DNA of 64,000 nt from Bordetella petrii (lineage in GTDB: Bacteria > Pseudomonadota > Gammaproteobacteria > Burkholderiales > Burkholderiaceae_B), in contig WMBV01000002.1 of NCBI GenBank assembly GCA_017745595.1, positions 186,001-250,000 on the forward strand. The letters are read 5' to 3'. The notes under the pieces were generated by a model. The model was not told the DNA's origin. It ran no database searches and saw nothing but the letters and a program-made list of their open reading frames with translations. The position numbers were made by a program, and so were the translations under genes. Below, piece by piece: positions 24,775 to 32,656 of this stretch. The first letter of the stretch is position 1. Each line of letters starts with the position of its first letter.

Positions 24775-25493
24775 GTCCAGGCCTCTTGGACACCCCGGAC
24801 GGCGGCCAGGTTGGCGGCGGTCAGCACCTGGGGGGTGGGACCCCAGGCGACTTGCCGGCCCGCCAGCAGCAGGGTCTGGCCAAAGTGCCTGCGCACCAGA
24901 TCCAGGTCGTGCAGCACCGCGATCACCGTGCGCCCCTGCCCGTGCCAGGCGCACAGCAATTGCATCAGCGTAGCGGCGGTATGGCTGTCGACCGCCGCGA
25001 ATGGCTCGTCCAGCAGCAAGACCTGCGCATCTTGCAGCAGCAGGCGGGCGAACAGGGCGCGCTGCAACTGCCCGCCCGACAAGGCTCCCACCAGGTGGCC
25101 GGCCTGGCCCGCCAGGCCCACCGCCTCGAGCGCCCGCCAGGCCCGCCCGGTTTCGGCGGCCCCGTACCGGCGCCATGGCCCCACCCGGCGCCAGGCCCCC
25201 ATGGCCACCATATCCAGGACGGTAATGGGAAACGTCCGATCCAGCTCGGCGGCTTGCGGCAGCCAGGCCAGGCGGCGGCGCTCGGCGCCGGCGATACGCA
25301 CGCTGCCCGACAGCGGCCGCAGCAGCCCCACAATGCCCTTGACCAGCGTCGACTTGCCCGCGCCGTTGGGGCCCGCCACCGCGGTCATCGAGCCGCGCGC
25401 GAAGCCGCCCGACACGGCGCGCACCGCCGCGCGGCCGCGCCAGCCGAAGGCGGCGTCCCGCAATTCGATCACCGCGGCCGGTCCGGCCGTCAT
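24771..25493 (-). CDS. znuC: Zinc ABC transporter ATPase ZnuC
   Basis: 240 residues. Walker A GPNGAGKST (about 38-46), Q-loop LAWLPQAAEL, signature LSGGQLQRALFARL, Walker B VLLLDEPFAAVD and the H-loop VLHDLDLV are all present. Start at ATG 25493, which overlaps the stop of the small membrane protein upstream (ATGA); a longer reading would run through that gene. It powers zinc uptake with ZnuB. First transporter gene of the Zur-controlled operon. Confidence 0.93.
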   Translation of the reverse strand: MTAGPAAVIELRDAAFGWRGRAAVRAVSGGFARGSMTAVAGPNGAGKSTLVKGIVGLLRPLSGSVRIAGAERRRLAWLPQAAELDRTFPITVLDMVAMGAWRRVGPWRRYGAAETGRAWRALEAVGLAGQAGHLVGALSGGQLQRALFARLLLQDAQVLLLDEPFAAVDSHTAATLMQLLCAWHGQGRTVIAVLHDLDLVRRHFGQTLLLAGRQVAWGPTPQVLTAANLAAVRGVQEAWT

Positions 25494-25639
25494 GCCGATG
25501 CCCCCCACCAGCCCAGCGCCCAGCCGGTCAGGGCCCATAGCGCCGCCGAGGCGGCCAGGGCCAGGCCCAGGCGGCTGTGAGCCGAGGCACGCAAGGCAGA
25601 ACGATCGGGGCGCGCCACCGCCGAAACAATATGAGACAT
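25490..25639 (-). CDS. Small membrane protein at the head of the znu operon
   Basis: 49 residues from ATG 25639: MSHIVSAVARPDRSALRASA, then SRLGLALAASAALWALTGWA and LGWWGASA. It has one clear membrane helix (about residues 24-44) with Trp at the C-terminal end. The stop overlaps the znuC start (ATGA), good evidence that it is translated. An ATG at 25675 would add 12 residues but would sit only 8 bp from the Zur-box palindrome, within the expected promoter. I do not recognise a family. Being the first gene after the operator, it should be made only under zinc limitation and could modulate or anchor the transporter. Confidence 0.62.
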   Translation of the reverse strand: MSHIVSAVARPDRSALRASAHSRLGLALAASAALWALTGWALGWWGASA

Positions 25640-25683
25640 ATAAAACCAGAGCCAAGCCGCCTCCACAGGCAGCAATATAGATA

Positions 25684-25698
25684 TGTTATATCATAACA
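25684..25698. promoter_or_regulatory. Zur box between the znu operon and zur
   Basis: TGTTATATCATAACA is a near-perfect palindrome (arms TGTTAT / ATAACA) agreeing with the proteobacterial Zur consensus. On the minus strand it includes TATGAT and TATAAC, plausible -10 boxes for the znu operon; zur starts about 88 bp to the other side. One site could thus control both directions, including zur autoregulation. Confidence 0.8.
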
Positions 25699-25785
25699 AA
25701 CATAGATGCCCTGGCCGCCCAGGCCCCAGCCGGCCGCGTTTTCTGATACCTTCGCCAGATCGCCCCCGCTGGCCGCAAGACTCCG

Positions 25786-26289
25786 ATGCCCACCTCGTCC
25801 CGCACCTCTCGTTCCGACCCCATCGGCGACCAACTGCAGACCGCCGAATCGCTGTGCGCGCAACGCGGCCGCCGGCTGACGCCCATCCGGCGCAAGGTGC
25901 TGGAACTGTTGCTGCGGCACGGCCGCAGCCTGAAAGCCTACGAACTGCTCGATGCCATGCGCGCCGTGCATCCCGGCGCGGCGCCTCCCACGGTGTACCG
26001 CGCCCTCGATTTCCTGATGGACGAAGGCCTGATCCACCGGCTGGACGCCGTCAATGCCTGGACGGCCTGCCAAGATGCCGCCGGCGCGCCGCACGACCTG
26101 CTGGTGGTGTGCACCGGCTGCGGCGCCGTGGCCGAAGTCAGCGATCCGGCCATGAGCCGGCAATTGGCCGAACGCGTGGCCCGCACGGGTTTCGCGCTGG
26201 CCACGCACGAAACCGAAATCCGCGCCCTGTGCCCGCAGTGCCAGGCCAAGTCCGGCGCGGCGGCCCGCCACCCCGGCCACGCGCATTAA
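25786..26289 (+). CDS. zur: Zinc uptake regulator Zur (Fur family)
   Basis: 167 residues. The winged helix shows RGRRLTPIRRKVLELLLRHG and PPTVYRALDFLMDEGLIHRL (residues 27-90). VCTGCGAV and ALCPQCQAK provide the two C-x2-C pairs of the structural zinc site; DAAGAPHDLLVVC has the sensing-site His. The C-terminus has extra histidines (HPGHAH). The missing Fur-type HHDH motif and the zinc-gene neighbourhood favour Zur over Fur. With zinc bound it should repress znu, the TonB receptor and perhaps itself. Divergent from the znu operon over a shared palindrome. Confidence 0.88.
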   Translation: MPTSSRTSRSDPIGDQLQTAESLCAQRGRRLTPIRRKVLELLLRHGRSLKAYELLDAMRAVHPGAAPPTVYRALDFLMDEGLIHRLDAVNAWTACQDAAGAPHDLLVVCTGCGAVAEVSDPAMSRQLAERVARTGFALATHETEIRALCPQCQAKSGAAARHPGHAH

Positions 26290-26645
26290 GAACCGCGCGA
26301 TATGCCAGGGATATTCATCGCCAGGTGTCTGGCTCCCGCCAGGGTGCCAGACACCGATATCGCTGCACCGCTTGCACACTTGGGTGTCTGACACCCTACG
26401 GGAGTCAGACACCTGGGAACAGCCGCCATCTTGATATGCGGCAATCCATCCCCATATAACCGTATCTATCGGATTACGGCATGGGTTTTCCGCCTTCTTC
26501 CGGCAAGGTCGCTGGGGTAGGCCCGGGGTTTGCCCCCCCGCCCCGACTGTGCTGTAATCCTGCGTCCGGCCGCAACAGCGGCCCTCCTGTAGTCCACGCC
26601 CGAGCGCGCCCCGTGCGCCCCAGGCATTCAGCCCGCCGACTTGCC
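26290..26645. other. Intergenic region zur to COG0523 gene
   Basis: 356 bp without a gene. A REPIN-like repeat fills 26321-26416. The remainder (26417-26645) is GC-rich from 26500 on; an AT-rich patch near 26445-26475 (CCATATAACCGTATCTATCG) may hold the promoter of the COG0523 gene. I see no convincing Zur palindrome in it. Confidence 0.5.
26321..26416. repeat. REPIN-like repeat, copy 5
   Basis: Left unit CCAGGTGTCTGGCTCCCGCC..., loop ATATCGCTGCACCGCTTGCA then CACTT, right unit GGGTGTCTGACACCCTACGG... ending CAGACACCTGG. The units are slightly divergent (CCAGACACC against GTCAGACACC), so the long stem is imperfect while each small hairpin stays intact: both changes in the left unit (TCTGGC, GCCAGA) are compensatory. 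Between zur and the downstream co-directional gene. Confidence 0.88.
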
Positions 26646-27749
26646 ATGAATACCCAGCGCAGTTTGGACAAAATGGTCCCCGTTACTATCCTCACCGGCT
26701 TTCTCGGTGCGGGCAAGACCACCCTGCTCAAACGCATTCTCACCGAGTTCCATGGCCGCCGCGTCGCGGTCATCGAAAACGAATTCGGGCCTGAAAGCAT
26801 CGACAACGATCTGCTGGTGCAAGACAGCCAGGAAGAAATCATCGAGCTCAGCAACGGCTGCGTGTGCTGCACCGTGCGCGGCGACCTGATGCGTACCCTG
26901 GCCGAACTGCGCACCAAGCGCCAGGCGGGCGAACTGAACTTCGAACGCGTCATCCTCGAAACCACCGGCATGGCCAATCCCGGCCCGGTGTGCCAGACGT
27001 TCTTCATGGATGACGAAATCGCCGAATACTACCGCCTGGACGCGGTGGTCACGGTGGTCGACGCCAAGCACGGCATGGCCACGCTCGACGCGCAACCCGA
27101 AGCCCAGAAACAGGTGGGCTTCGCCGACCGCATCCTGGTCTCGAAAAAAGACCTGGTCAACGAAGCCGACTACGAAGCGCTGCGCGCGCGCCTGGTGCGC
27201 ATCAATCCGCGCGCGCCCATCTCGCCGGTCAATTTCGGCGAAGTCGACCTGAAGTCCATCATCGACATCAGCGGCTTCAACCTGAATTCCATTCTCGACA
27301 TCGACCCGGACTTCCTGGCCGATGAACACCCCGACGCGGCCCACAGCCACGCCCACGATCATGATCACGACCATGGCCACGATCACGATCACGAAGGCGA
27401 ATGCGGGGCCCATTGCCATCACGAACATCACCATCATCATCACCACGACGACGAAATCGGCGCGTTCGTCTTCCGCTCCAACAAGCCGTTCGATCCCGCC
27501 CGGCTCGAAGAATTCCTGGGCGGCGTGGTGCAGGTTTATGGCCCCGACCTGATGCGCTACAAAGGCATCCTGTACATGAAGGGCATCAACCGCCGCATGT
27601 TGTTCCAGGGCGTGCACATGATGATGGGCGCCGAACCCGGCAAGCCGTGGACCGCGGCCGAGAAACCGTCGACCAAAATGGTTTTCATCGGCCGCAAGCT
27701 GCCCCAGGAAATTTTCACCCGGGGCTTGGAGCAGTGCCTGGCGGGCTAA
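26646..27749 (+). CDS. COG0523 GTP-dependent metallochaperone-like protein (CobW/Zng1 family)
   Basis: 367 residues. G1 loop ILTGFLGAGKTTLLKRIL (13-30), ENEFGP, the metal motif GCVCCTVRGDL (CxCC, about residues 75-79), ETTGMANPGPV and SKKDLVN for the GTPase domain; then a His-rich linker (HSHAHDHDHDHGHDHDHEGE, then HCHHEHHHHHHH) and the CobW C-terminal domain (AFVFRSNKPFDPARLEEFL). Such proteins transfer zinc to client enzymes. ATG 26646 starts MNTQRSLDKMVPVTILTGF. Neighbours: zur/znu upstream, dksA 56 bp downstream. I saw no Zur box before it, so it may be constitutive. Confidence 0.9.
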   Translation: MNTQRSLDKMVPVTILTGFLGAGKTTLLKRILTEFHGRRVAVIENEFGPESIDNDLLVQDSQEEIIELSNGCVCCTVRGDLMRTLAELRTKRQAGELNFERVILETTGMANPGPVCQTFFMDDEIAEYYRLDAVVTVVDAKHGMATLDAQPEAQKQVGFADRILVSKKDLVNEADYEALRARLVRINPRAPISPVNFGEVDLKSIIDISGFNLNSILDIDPDFLADEHPDAAHSHAHDHDHDHGHDHDHEGECGAHCHHEHHHHHHHDDEIGAFVFRSNKPFDPARLEEFLGGVVQVYGPDLMRYKGILYMKGINRRMLFQGVHMMMGAEPGKPWTAAEKPSTKMVFIGRKLPQEIFTRGLEQCLAG

Positions 27750-27805
27750 ACCCGCCGTCCCGGCGCGCGCGTCGCGCCAGGATCGATTCATAGTGGAGTG
27801 TTTTC

Positions 27806-28270
27806 ATGGCTACCAAGGCAGCAACCAAAAAATCAAGTAAGTCGGCGAACGATACGGCGATTGATCTGCCCAGCGAAGAAGAATTGCTGGCCATGCCCGA
27901 GTCGGACTACATGAACGACCGCCAGTTGGCGTTCTTCAAAGAACGGCTCAAGCAACTCGAACAAGACATCCTGGCCAACGCCGGCGAGACCACCGAGCAC
28001 CTGCGCGAAACGCAGTTCGTGCCCGATCCCGCCGACCGCGCCACCATCGAAGAAGAGCATGCACTCGAATTGCGCACCCGCGACCGCGAGCGCAAGCTGC
28101 TGAAAAAAGTGCAACAGTCCATTGCCCGCATCGATAGCGGCGAATACGGCTGGTGCGAAGAAACCGGCGAGCCCATCGGCATTCCCCGCCTGTTGGCCCG
28201 CCCCACCGCCACCCTGTCGCTCGAAGCCCAGGAACGGCGTGAAATGCGCCAGAAGCTGTACGGCGACTGA
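27806..28270 (+). CDS. dksA: RNA polymerase-binding factor DksA, single-cysteine type
   Basis: 154 residues. Coiled-coil arm about 45-115 with the tip acidic motif (DPADRATIEEEHALEL) and RDRERKLLKKVQQSIARI, then the globular end GEYGWCEETGEPIGIPRLL and ARPTATLSLEAQERREMRQK. Canonical DksA has four zinc-ligand cysteines; here only one remains (GWCEETG), the others being Thr, Ser and Ala-type residues. The fold must be zinc-independent. It acts with ppGpp in the RNA polymerase secondary channel. A Lys/Ser-rich N-terminal tail precedes the fold. GGAG stands at good distance before the ATG; a strong terminator follows. Confidence 0.93.
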   Translation: MATKAATKKSSKSANDTAIDLPSEEELLAMPESDYMNDRQLAFFKERLKQLEQDILANAGETTEHLRETQFVPDPADRATIEEEHALELRTRDRERKLLKKVQQSIARIDSGEYGWCEETGEPIGIPRLLARPTATLSLEAQERREMRQKLYGD

Positions 28271-28300
28271 TCCCCCGTCCCCGTTAACTCTCGCCTTCCC

Positions 28301-28334
28301 AGGCCGCGCCGGATCTCCGCCGCGGCCTTTTTAT
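28301..28334 (+). terminator. Rho-independent terminator after dksA
   Basis: AGGCCGCG ... CGCGGCCT forms an 8-bp stem around a 12-base loop (GCC/GGA can extend it), followed by TTTTATTT. It lies 30 bp past the dksA stop and ahead of the hslV promoter. Confidence 0.85.
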
Positions 28335-28382
28335 TTACGGGGCGCGCGCGCGATAATGACAGGCCCCTTCGCCGCGGCATCG

Positions 28383-28411
28383 CTTGAAATCCGGCGCTTC
28401 GCCCTCAATTA
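28383..28411 (+). promoter_or_regulatory. Heat-shock (sigma-32) type promoter of hslVU
   Basis: CTTGAAA (28383-28389), a 12-bp spacer, then CCCTCAATTA (28402-28411), close to the sigma-32 pattern CTTGAAA-N11-15-CCCCATnTA. It is 23 bp upstream of the hslV ATG. HslVU is a classic RpoH target, so the assignment agrees with biology. Confidence 0.65.
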
Positions 28412-28433
28412 GGGCTTTCAAAGGAAGAAACGC

Positions 28434-28973
28434 ATGGAACAATTTCACGCCACCACCATCGTCTGCGTGCGCCGCGGCAACCAAGTCGCGCTGGGCGGCG
28501 ATGGCCAGGTCACCCTGGGCAACATCGTCATCAAGGGCACGGCCCGCAAGATCCGCCGCCTGTATCACGACAAGGTCCTGGCCGGCTTCGCCGGCGCCAC
28601 GGCCGACGCCTTCACCCTGCAAGAACGCTTCGAGGCCAAGCTCGAAAAACACCAGGGCCACCTGATGCGCGCCGCGGTCGAACTCACCCGCGACTGGCGC
28701 ACCGACCGCGTGCTGCGCCGCCTGGAAGCCATGCTGATCGTGGCCGACGCCGAACACACCCTGGTGCTCACCGGCAACGGCGACGTGCTCGAACCCGAAC
28801 ACGGCCTGGCGGCCATCGGCTCGGGCGGCGCCTACGCGCAGTCGGCCGCGCTGGCGCTGCTGCGCAATACCGAGCTATCGCCGCAAGACATCGTCAAGCA
28901 GTCGCTGGAAATCGCCGGCGACATCTGCATCTACACCAACCAGAACCACGTCGTCGAAACGCTGGGCGACTAA
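28434..28973 (+). CDS. hslV: ATP-dependent protease peptidase subunit HslV
   Basis: 179 residues. [20 protein letters not shown]: after propeptide removal the catalytic Thr is the first of [22 protein letters not shown]-like [20 protein letters not shown] and [16 protein letters not shown] are conserved. It forms the double hexameric proteolytic core gated by HslU. AAAGGAAG precedes the ATG, and a heat-shock-type promoter lies upstream. hslU begins 39 bp later. Confidence 0.97.
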   Translation: MEQFHATTIVCVRRGNQVALGGDGQVTLGNIVIKGTARKIRRLYHDKVLAGFAGATADAFTLQERFEAKLEKHQGHLMRAAVELTRDWRTDRVLRRLEAMLIVADAEHTLVLTGNGDVLEPEHGLAAIGSGGAYAQSAALALLRNTELSPQDIVKQSLEIAGDICIYTNQNHVVETLGD

Positions 28974-29012
28974 GCGCGCCCCCCACGGCCGGCCGCAGCA
29001 AGGATTCCCGCA

Positions 29013-30347
29013 ATGTCCGCATCCACCATGACCCCCGGAGAAATCGTCTCCGAGCTCGACAAATACATCATCGGCCAGAACCGCGCCAAGCGCGCGGTGG
29101 CCGTGGCGCTGCGCAACCGCTGGCGCCGCCAGCAGGTCGAAGAACCGCTGCGCCATGAAATCCACCCCAAGAACATCCTGATGATCGGCCCCACCGGCGT
29201 GGGCAAGACCGAAATCGCGCGCCGCCTGGCCAAGCTGGCCAACGCGCCCTTCATCAAGATCGAGGCCACCAAGTTCACCGAGGTGGGCTACGTGGGGCGC
29301 GACGTCGACACCATCATCCGCGACCTGACCGAATATTCCATCAAGCAGACGCGCGAACTCGAAATGCGCCGCGTGCGCACGCAGGCCGAAGACGCCGCCG
29401 AAGACCGCATCCTGGATGCGCTGGTGCCGCCGGCGCGCGGCGCGTCGGGCGAGCCCGAGCGCGGCGAAGAAGGCAACGCCCGCCAGACCTTCCGCAAGCG
29501 GCTGCGCGAGGGCAAGTGCGACGACCTGGAAATCGAGATCGAGATCGCCCAGCCCGTGCCGCAAATGGACGTCATGACCCCGCCCGGCATGGAAGAAATG
29601 GCCGAGCAGCTGCGCGGCATGTTCGCCGGGCTGGCGCGCGACAAGAAAAAACCCAAGAAAATGAAGGTGAAAGAAGCCTTCAAGCTGATCGTCGAAGAAG
29701 AAGCCGCCAAGCGCATCAACGAAGACGACCTGCGCACCATCGCCATCGCCAACGTCGAACAGAACGGCATCGTGTTCCTCGACGAAATCGACAAGATCGC
29801 CGCGCGCCAGGAAAGCGGCGGCGCCGACGTATCCCGCCAGGGCGTGCAGCGCGACCTGCTGCCGCTGGTGGAAGGCACCACCGTCAACACGCGCTACGGC
29901 ATGGTGCGCACCGACCACATCCTGTTCATCGCGTCGGGGGCGTTCCACCTGTCGCGGCCGTCCGACCTGATCCCCGAACTGCAGGGGCGCTTTCCCATCC
30001 GGGTCGAACTCGATTCGCTGACCGCGAAAGATTTCGTCAGCATCCTGTCCGACACCGACGCCTCGCTGATCAAGCAGTATTCCGCGCTGCTGGCCACCGA
30101 AGACGTGCAGCTTGACTTCACCACCGACGGCATCGAACGGCTGGCCGAGCTGGCGTTCTCGGTCAACGAGCGCACCGAGAACATCGGGGCCCGGCGCCTG
30201 TACACGGTGATGGAAAAACTGCTGGAAGAACTGTCGTTCGACGCCACCGCCAGCAGCGGGGGCAGCGTCAAGATCGACGCCGCCTACGTCGACGCGCAGT
30301 TGTCCGAAGCGGCGGCCAGCCAGGATCTGGCGCGCTACGTGCTGTAG
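29013..30347 (+). CDS. hslU: ATP-dependent protease ATPase subunit HslU
   Basis: 444 residues, normal length. [19 protein letters not shown] and [20 protein letters not shown] (Walker A, about 55-75), the family-specific [19 protein letters not shown], an I-domain insertion (about 110-240), Walker [12 protein letters not shown] and the C-terminal motif [20 protein letters not shown]. The C-terminal residues ARYVL dock into HslV. Forms the unfoldase ring of the HslVU protease, one operon with hslV. Confidence 0.97.
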   Translation: MSASTMTPGEIVSELDKYIIGQNRAKRAVAVALRNRWRRQQVEEPLRHEIHPKNILMIGPTGVGKTEIARRLAKLANAPFIKIEATKFTEVGYVGRDVDTIIRDLTEYSIKQTRELEMRRVRTQAEDAAEDRILDALVPPARGASGEPERGEEGNARQTFRKRLREGKCDDLEIEIEIAQPVPQMDVMTPPGMEEMAEQLRGMFAGLARDKKKPKKMKVKEAFKLIVEEEAAKRINEDDLRTIAIANVEQNGIVFLDEIDKIAARQESGGADVSRQGVQRDLLPLVEGTTVNTRYGMVRTDHILFIASGAFHLSRPSDLIPELQGRFPIRVELDSLTAKDFVSILSDTDASLIKQYSALLATEDVQLDFTTDGIERLAELAFSVNERTENIGARRLYTVMEKLLEELSFDATASSGGSVKIDAAYVDAQLSEAAASQDLARYVL

Positions 30348-30364
30348 CCCCGCCCGTTCCCGCC

Positions 30365-30390
30365 GCCACGGCCCGGTAACGGGCCGTGGC
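30365..30390. terminator. Perfect hairpin with GTAA tetraloop between convergent genes
   Basis: GCCACGGCCCG-GTAA-CGGGCCGTGGC: an 11-bp perfect stem closed by a GNRA-class tetraloop on the + strand (TTAC on the other). It occupies the 49-bp gap between the ends of hslU and the CusF-like gene. No T-run on either side, so it may be a processing-stable 3' end or a weak bidirectional terminator. Confidence 0.5.
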
Positions 30391-30396
30391 ACGCGG

Positions 30397-30720
30397 CTAT
30401 TTGCTGATTTCCGTTACCACGTAGCTGCCGTTTTGCCGGGTGGCCGTGAAGCGGACGCTGTCGCCGGGCTTGATGCCGGCCAGCAGCGCCGGGTCGGCCC
30501 GGTACACCAGCGTCATGGCGGGCAGGTCCAGGGCCTCGATGGCGCCATGCTTGATGGTGACTTTGCCGCCCGCCGCATCCACGCGGCGCACCTCGCCGCT
30601 GGCCGTGGCGGTGGCCGCGGCCGCTTGCGAGGCCGGCTGGGCCTGGGCCGACAGGGCCGCCCAGCCCGTCAGCAGGGCGGCCGCCACCACCCCGACCGCC
30701 GCTTTGTGCGTGTAACGCAT
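30397..30720 (-). CDS. CusF-like periplasmic copper-binding protein with altered ligands
   Basis: 107 residues. Signal peptide MRYTHKAAVGVVAAALLTGW-AALSAQAQ; the mature OB-fold shows ASGEVRRVDAAGGKVTIKHG, LDLPAMTLVYRADPALL and VRFTATRQNGSYVVTEI. CusF binds Cu(I)/Ag(I) with a His, a Trp and two Met (KHE...NWPEMTM); here the His (KHG) and first Met (PAM) are present, but the Trp is Leu and the second Met is Leu. Metal binding may be weakened or changed. It is a single gene, convergent to hslU, with no Cus/Cop efflux genes nearby. Confidence 0.8.
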   Translation of the reverse strand: MRYTHKAAVGVVAAALLTGWAALSAQAQPASQAAAATATASGEVRRVDAAGGKVTIKHGAIEALDLPAMTLVYRADPALLAGIKPGDSVRFTATRQNGSYVVTEISK

Positions 30721-30865
30721 TGCATTGCTCCTTAGGGCGCGCGGCGCCGGACCATGCCGGGGCCGCGCATACCGGTACAGAATAGCGCGTTCGCGGCGGC
30801 CGGCGCTGGCACTACACTACGGGTTTGTTTCTTCACGCAACGAGTTATCCAGGGGGCATCCGCGC

Positions 30866-31426
30866 ATGGGCAACCGACTTTCCGCCGTGGCGACCCGCAC
30901 GGGCGATGATGGCACCACCGGGCTGGGCGACGGCACCCGCACCGGCAAAGACGCGCCGCGCATCGACGCGCTGGGCGAGGTAGACGAACTGAACAGCGTC
31001 ATCGGCCTGTTGCGCACCGAAACATTGCCCGACGCCGTACAGGCCGACCTGGGCACCATCCAGAACGATTTGTTCGACCTGGGCGCCGAACTCTGCATTC
31101 CGGGCCACACCACGCTCGATGCCAGCCAGCTGGCGTTTCTGGACGAGCGCCTGGCCCACTACAACGGCGCCCTGCCGCCGCTGCGGGAATTCATCCTGCC
31201 CGGCGGCTGCCGCGCCGCCGCGCTGGCCCACCTGGCCCGCACCGTGGCGCGCCGGGCCGAACGCTCGGTGGTGGCGCTGGGCCGCGACGAAAACCTCAAC
31301 GCGCCGGTCCGCCAATACCTGAACCGGCTGTCCGACCTGATGTTCGTGCTGGCCCGCCACCTGAACGGCGTGCAGGGCAATGGCGACGTCTTCTGGACCA
31401 GCCGCCACTCACGCGTGCAACCCTAG
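30866..31426 (+). CDS. Cob(I)alamin adenosyltransferase, PduO type
   Basis: 186 residues from ATG 30866. ATRTGDDGTTGLGDGTRTGK (residues 8-27) is the nucleotide-binding N-terminus of the PduO/EutT-type trimeric enzyme, DALGEVDELNSVIGL follows, and ARTVARRAERSVVALG plus YLNRLSDLMFVLARHLN near the end hold the active-site Arg and Asp. It converts cob(I)alamin to adenosylcobalamin. No other cobalamin genes are near; it is a lone gene ahead of a REPIN-like repeat. A longer reading from 30725 lies in low-complexity leader sequence. Confidence 0.9.
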   Translation: MGNRLSAVATRTGDDGTTGLGDGTRTGKDAPRIDALGEVDELNSVIGLLRTETLPDAVQADLGTIQNDLFDLGAELCIPGHTTLDASQLAFLDERLAHYNGALPPLREFILPGGCRAAALAHLARTVARRAERSVVALGRDENLNAPVRQYLNRLSDLMFVLARHLNGVQGNGDVFWTSRHSRVQP

Positions 31427-31450
31427 CGGGTGCTCTGGATGCCTTCAGTG

Positions 31451-31577
31451 CCAGGTGTCTGACTCCCGCAGGGTGTCAGACACCGATGTGTGGCTGCAGC
31501 GTCTCGGTACTTCGGTGTCTGACACCCTGCGGGAGTCAGACACCTACCCCGAGGCACCTGCGGAGCCTGACACCTGG
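31451..31577. repeat. REPIN-like repeat, copy 6 (plus an extra half unit)
   Basis: Main element 31451-31545: units CCAGGTGTCTGACTCCCGCA... and CGGTGTCTGACACCCTGCGG... around the loop ATGTGTGGCTGCAGCGTCTC followed by GGTACTT, the reverse complement of copy 2 with about one change in the loop. After 6 bp an extra half unit (31552-31577, GGCACCTGCGGAGCCTGACA then CCTGG) of the copy-3 sequence type follows. Located between the convergent adenosyltransferase gene and lipA. Confidence 0.9.
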
Positions 31578-31595
31578 CCGATCCGGCCGCGGCCG

Positions 31596-32594
31596 TCAGT
31601 TCACGCCGGCCGCGTGCGCCTGCTCGTCGGCGTGGTACGACGAACGCACCATGGCGCCCACGGCCGCGTGCGAGAACCCCATGGCATAGGCTTCGCGCTC
31701 GAACATCGCGAAGGTGTCGGGATGCACGTAGCGCAGCACCGGCAGGTGGTGTTCGGACGGCTGCAGGTACTGGCCGATGGTCAGCATGTCGACGCCATGC
31801 GCGCGCAGGTCGCGCATGACCTGCAGGATTTCGTCGTCGGTTTCGCCCAGGCCCAGCATCAGGCCGGACTTGGTGGGTACTTCGGGATGCAGTTGCTTGA
31901 ACTCGGCCAGCAGCTTCAGCGAATGCGCGTAATCGGATCCCGGACGGGCCTGCTTGTACAGGCGCGGCACGGTTTCCAGGTTGTGGTTCATGACGTCGGG
32001 CGGGCCGGCGTTCAGGATGGCCAGGGCGCGTTCCAGGCGGCCGCGGAAATCGGGCACCAGGACTTCGATACGCGTGGTGGGCGACAGCGCGCGGATGCGC
32101 GAGATGCAATCGACGAAATGCGCCGCGCCGCCGTCGCGCAGGTCGTCGCGGTCGACCGAGGTGATGACCACGTACGACAGCTTCATGGCCGCGATGGTGC
32201 GGGCCAGGTTGTCGGGTTCGCTGGCATCGAGCGGATCGGGACGGCCGTGGCCCACGTCACAGAACGGGCAGCGGCGCGTGCACTTGTCGCCCATGATCAT
32301 GAAGGTGGCCGTGCCCTTGCCGAAGCATTCGCCGATGTTGGGGCACGATGCCTCTTCGCAGACCGTGTGCAGATTATGTTCGCGCAGAATGCGCTTGATG
32401 TCGTAGAAGCGCGAGCCGGGCGCGGCGGCCTTGACGCGGATCCACTCGGGCTTTTTCAGGCGTTCGGCCGGCACGATCTTGATGGGGATGCGCGCGGTCT
32501 TGGCCTGCGACTTCTGCTTCTGCGTGGCGTCGTAGGGGGCCGGCGCGGCAGTTTGCGGATCGTTCGAGGAAACAGAGGGCTCGAGCGTGGACAT
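31596..32594 (-). CDS. lipA: Lipoyl synthase
   Basis: 332 residues. The auxiliary-cluster motif is [20 protein letters not shown] (C-x4-C-x5-C) and the radical-SAM motif is CTRRCPFC (C-x3-C-x2-C), preceded by [29 protein letters not shown] and [15 protein letters not shown] are conserved. It inserts two sulfurs into octanoyl groups on E2 and GcvH domains. An N-terminal extension of about 55 residues precedes the catalytic part, as often seen in this family. AAGGTGA stands before the ATG. Last gene of the dacC-dat-ybeD-lipB-lipA cluster. Confidence 0.96.
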   Translation of the reverse strand: MSTLEPSVSSNDPQTAAPAPYDATQKQKSQAKTARIPIKIVPAERLKKPEWIRVKAAAPGSRFYDIKRILREHNLHTVCEEASCPNIGECFGKGTATFMIMGDKCTRRCPFCDVGHGRPDPLDASEPDNLARTIAAMKLSYVVITSVDRDDLRDGGAAHFVDCISRIRALSPTTRIEVLVPDFRGRLERALAILNAGPPDVMNHNLETVPRLYKQARPGSDYAHSLKLLAEFKQLHPEVPTKSGLMLGLGETDDEILQVMRDLRAHGVDMLTIGQYLQPSEHHLPVLRYVHPDTFAMFEREAYAMGFSHAAVGAMVRSSYHADEQAHAAGVN

Positions 32595-32656
32595 TCGTCA
32601 CCTTCGGTCATGGCCGGGCCGCCGGATAGCGGCGCGGCCCCAGGGAAAAGGGCATT

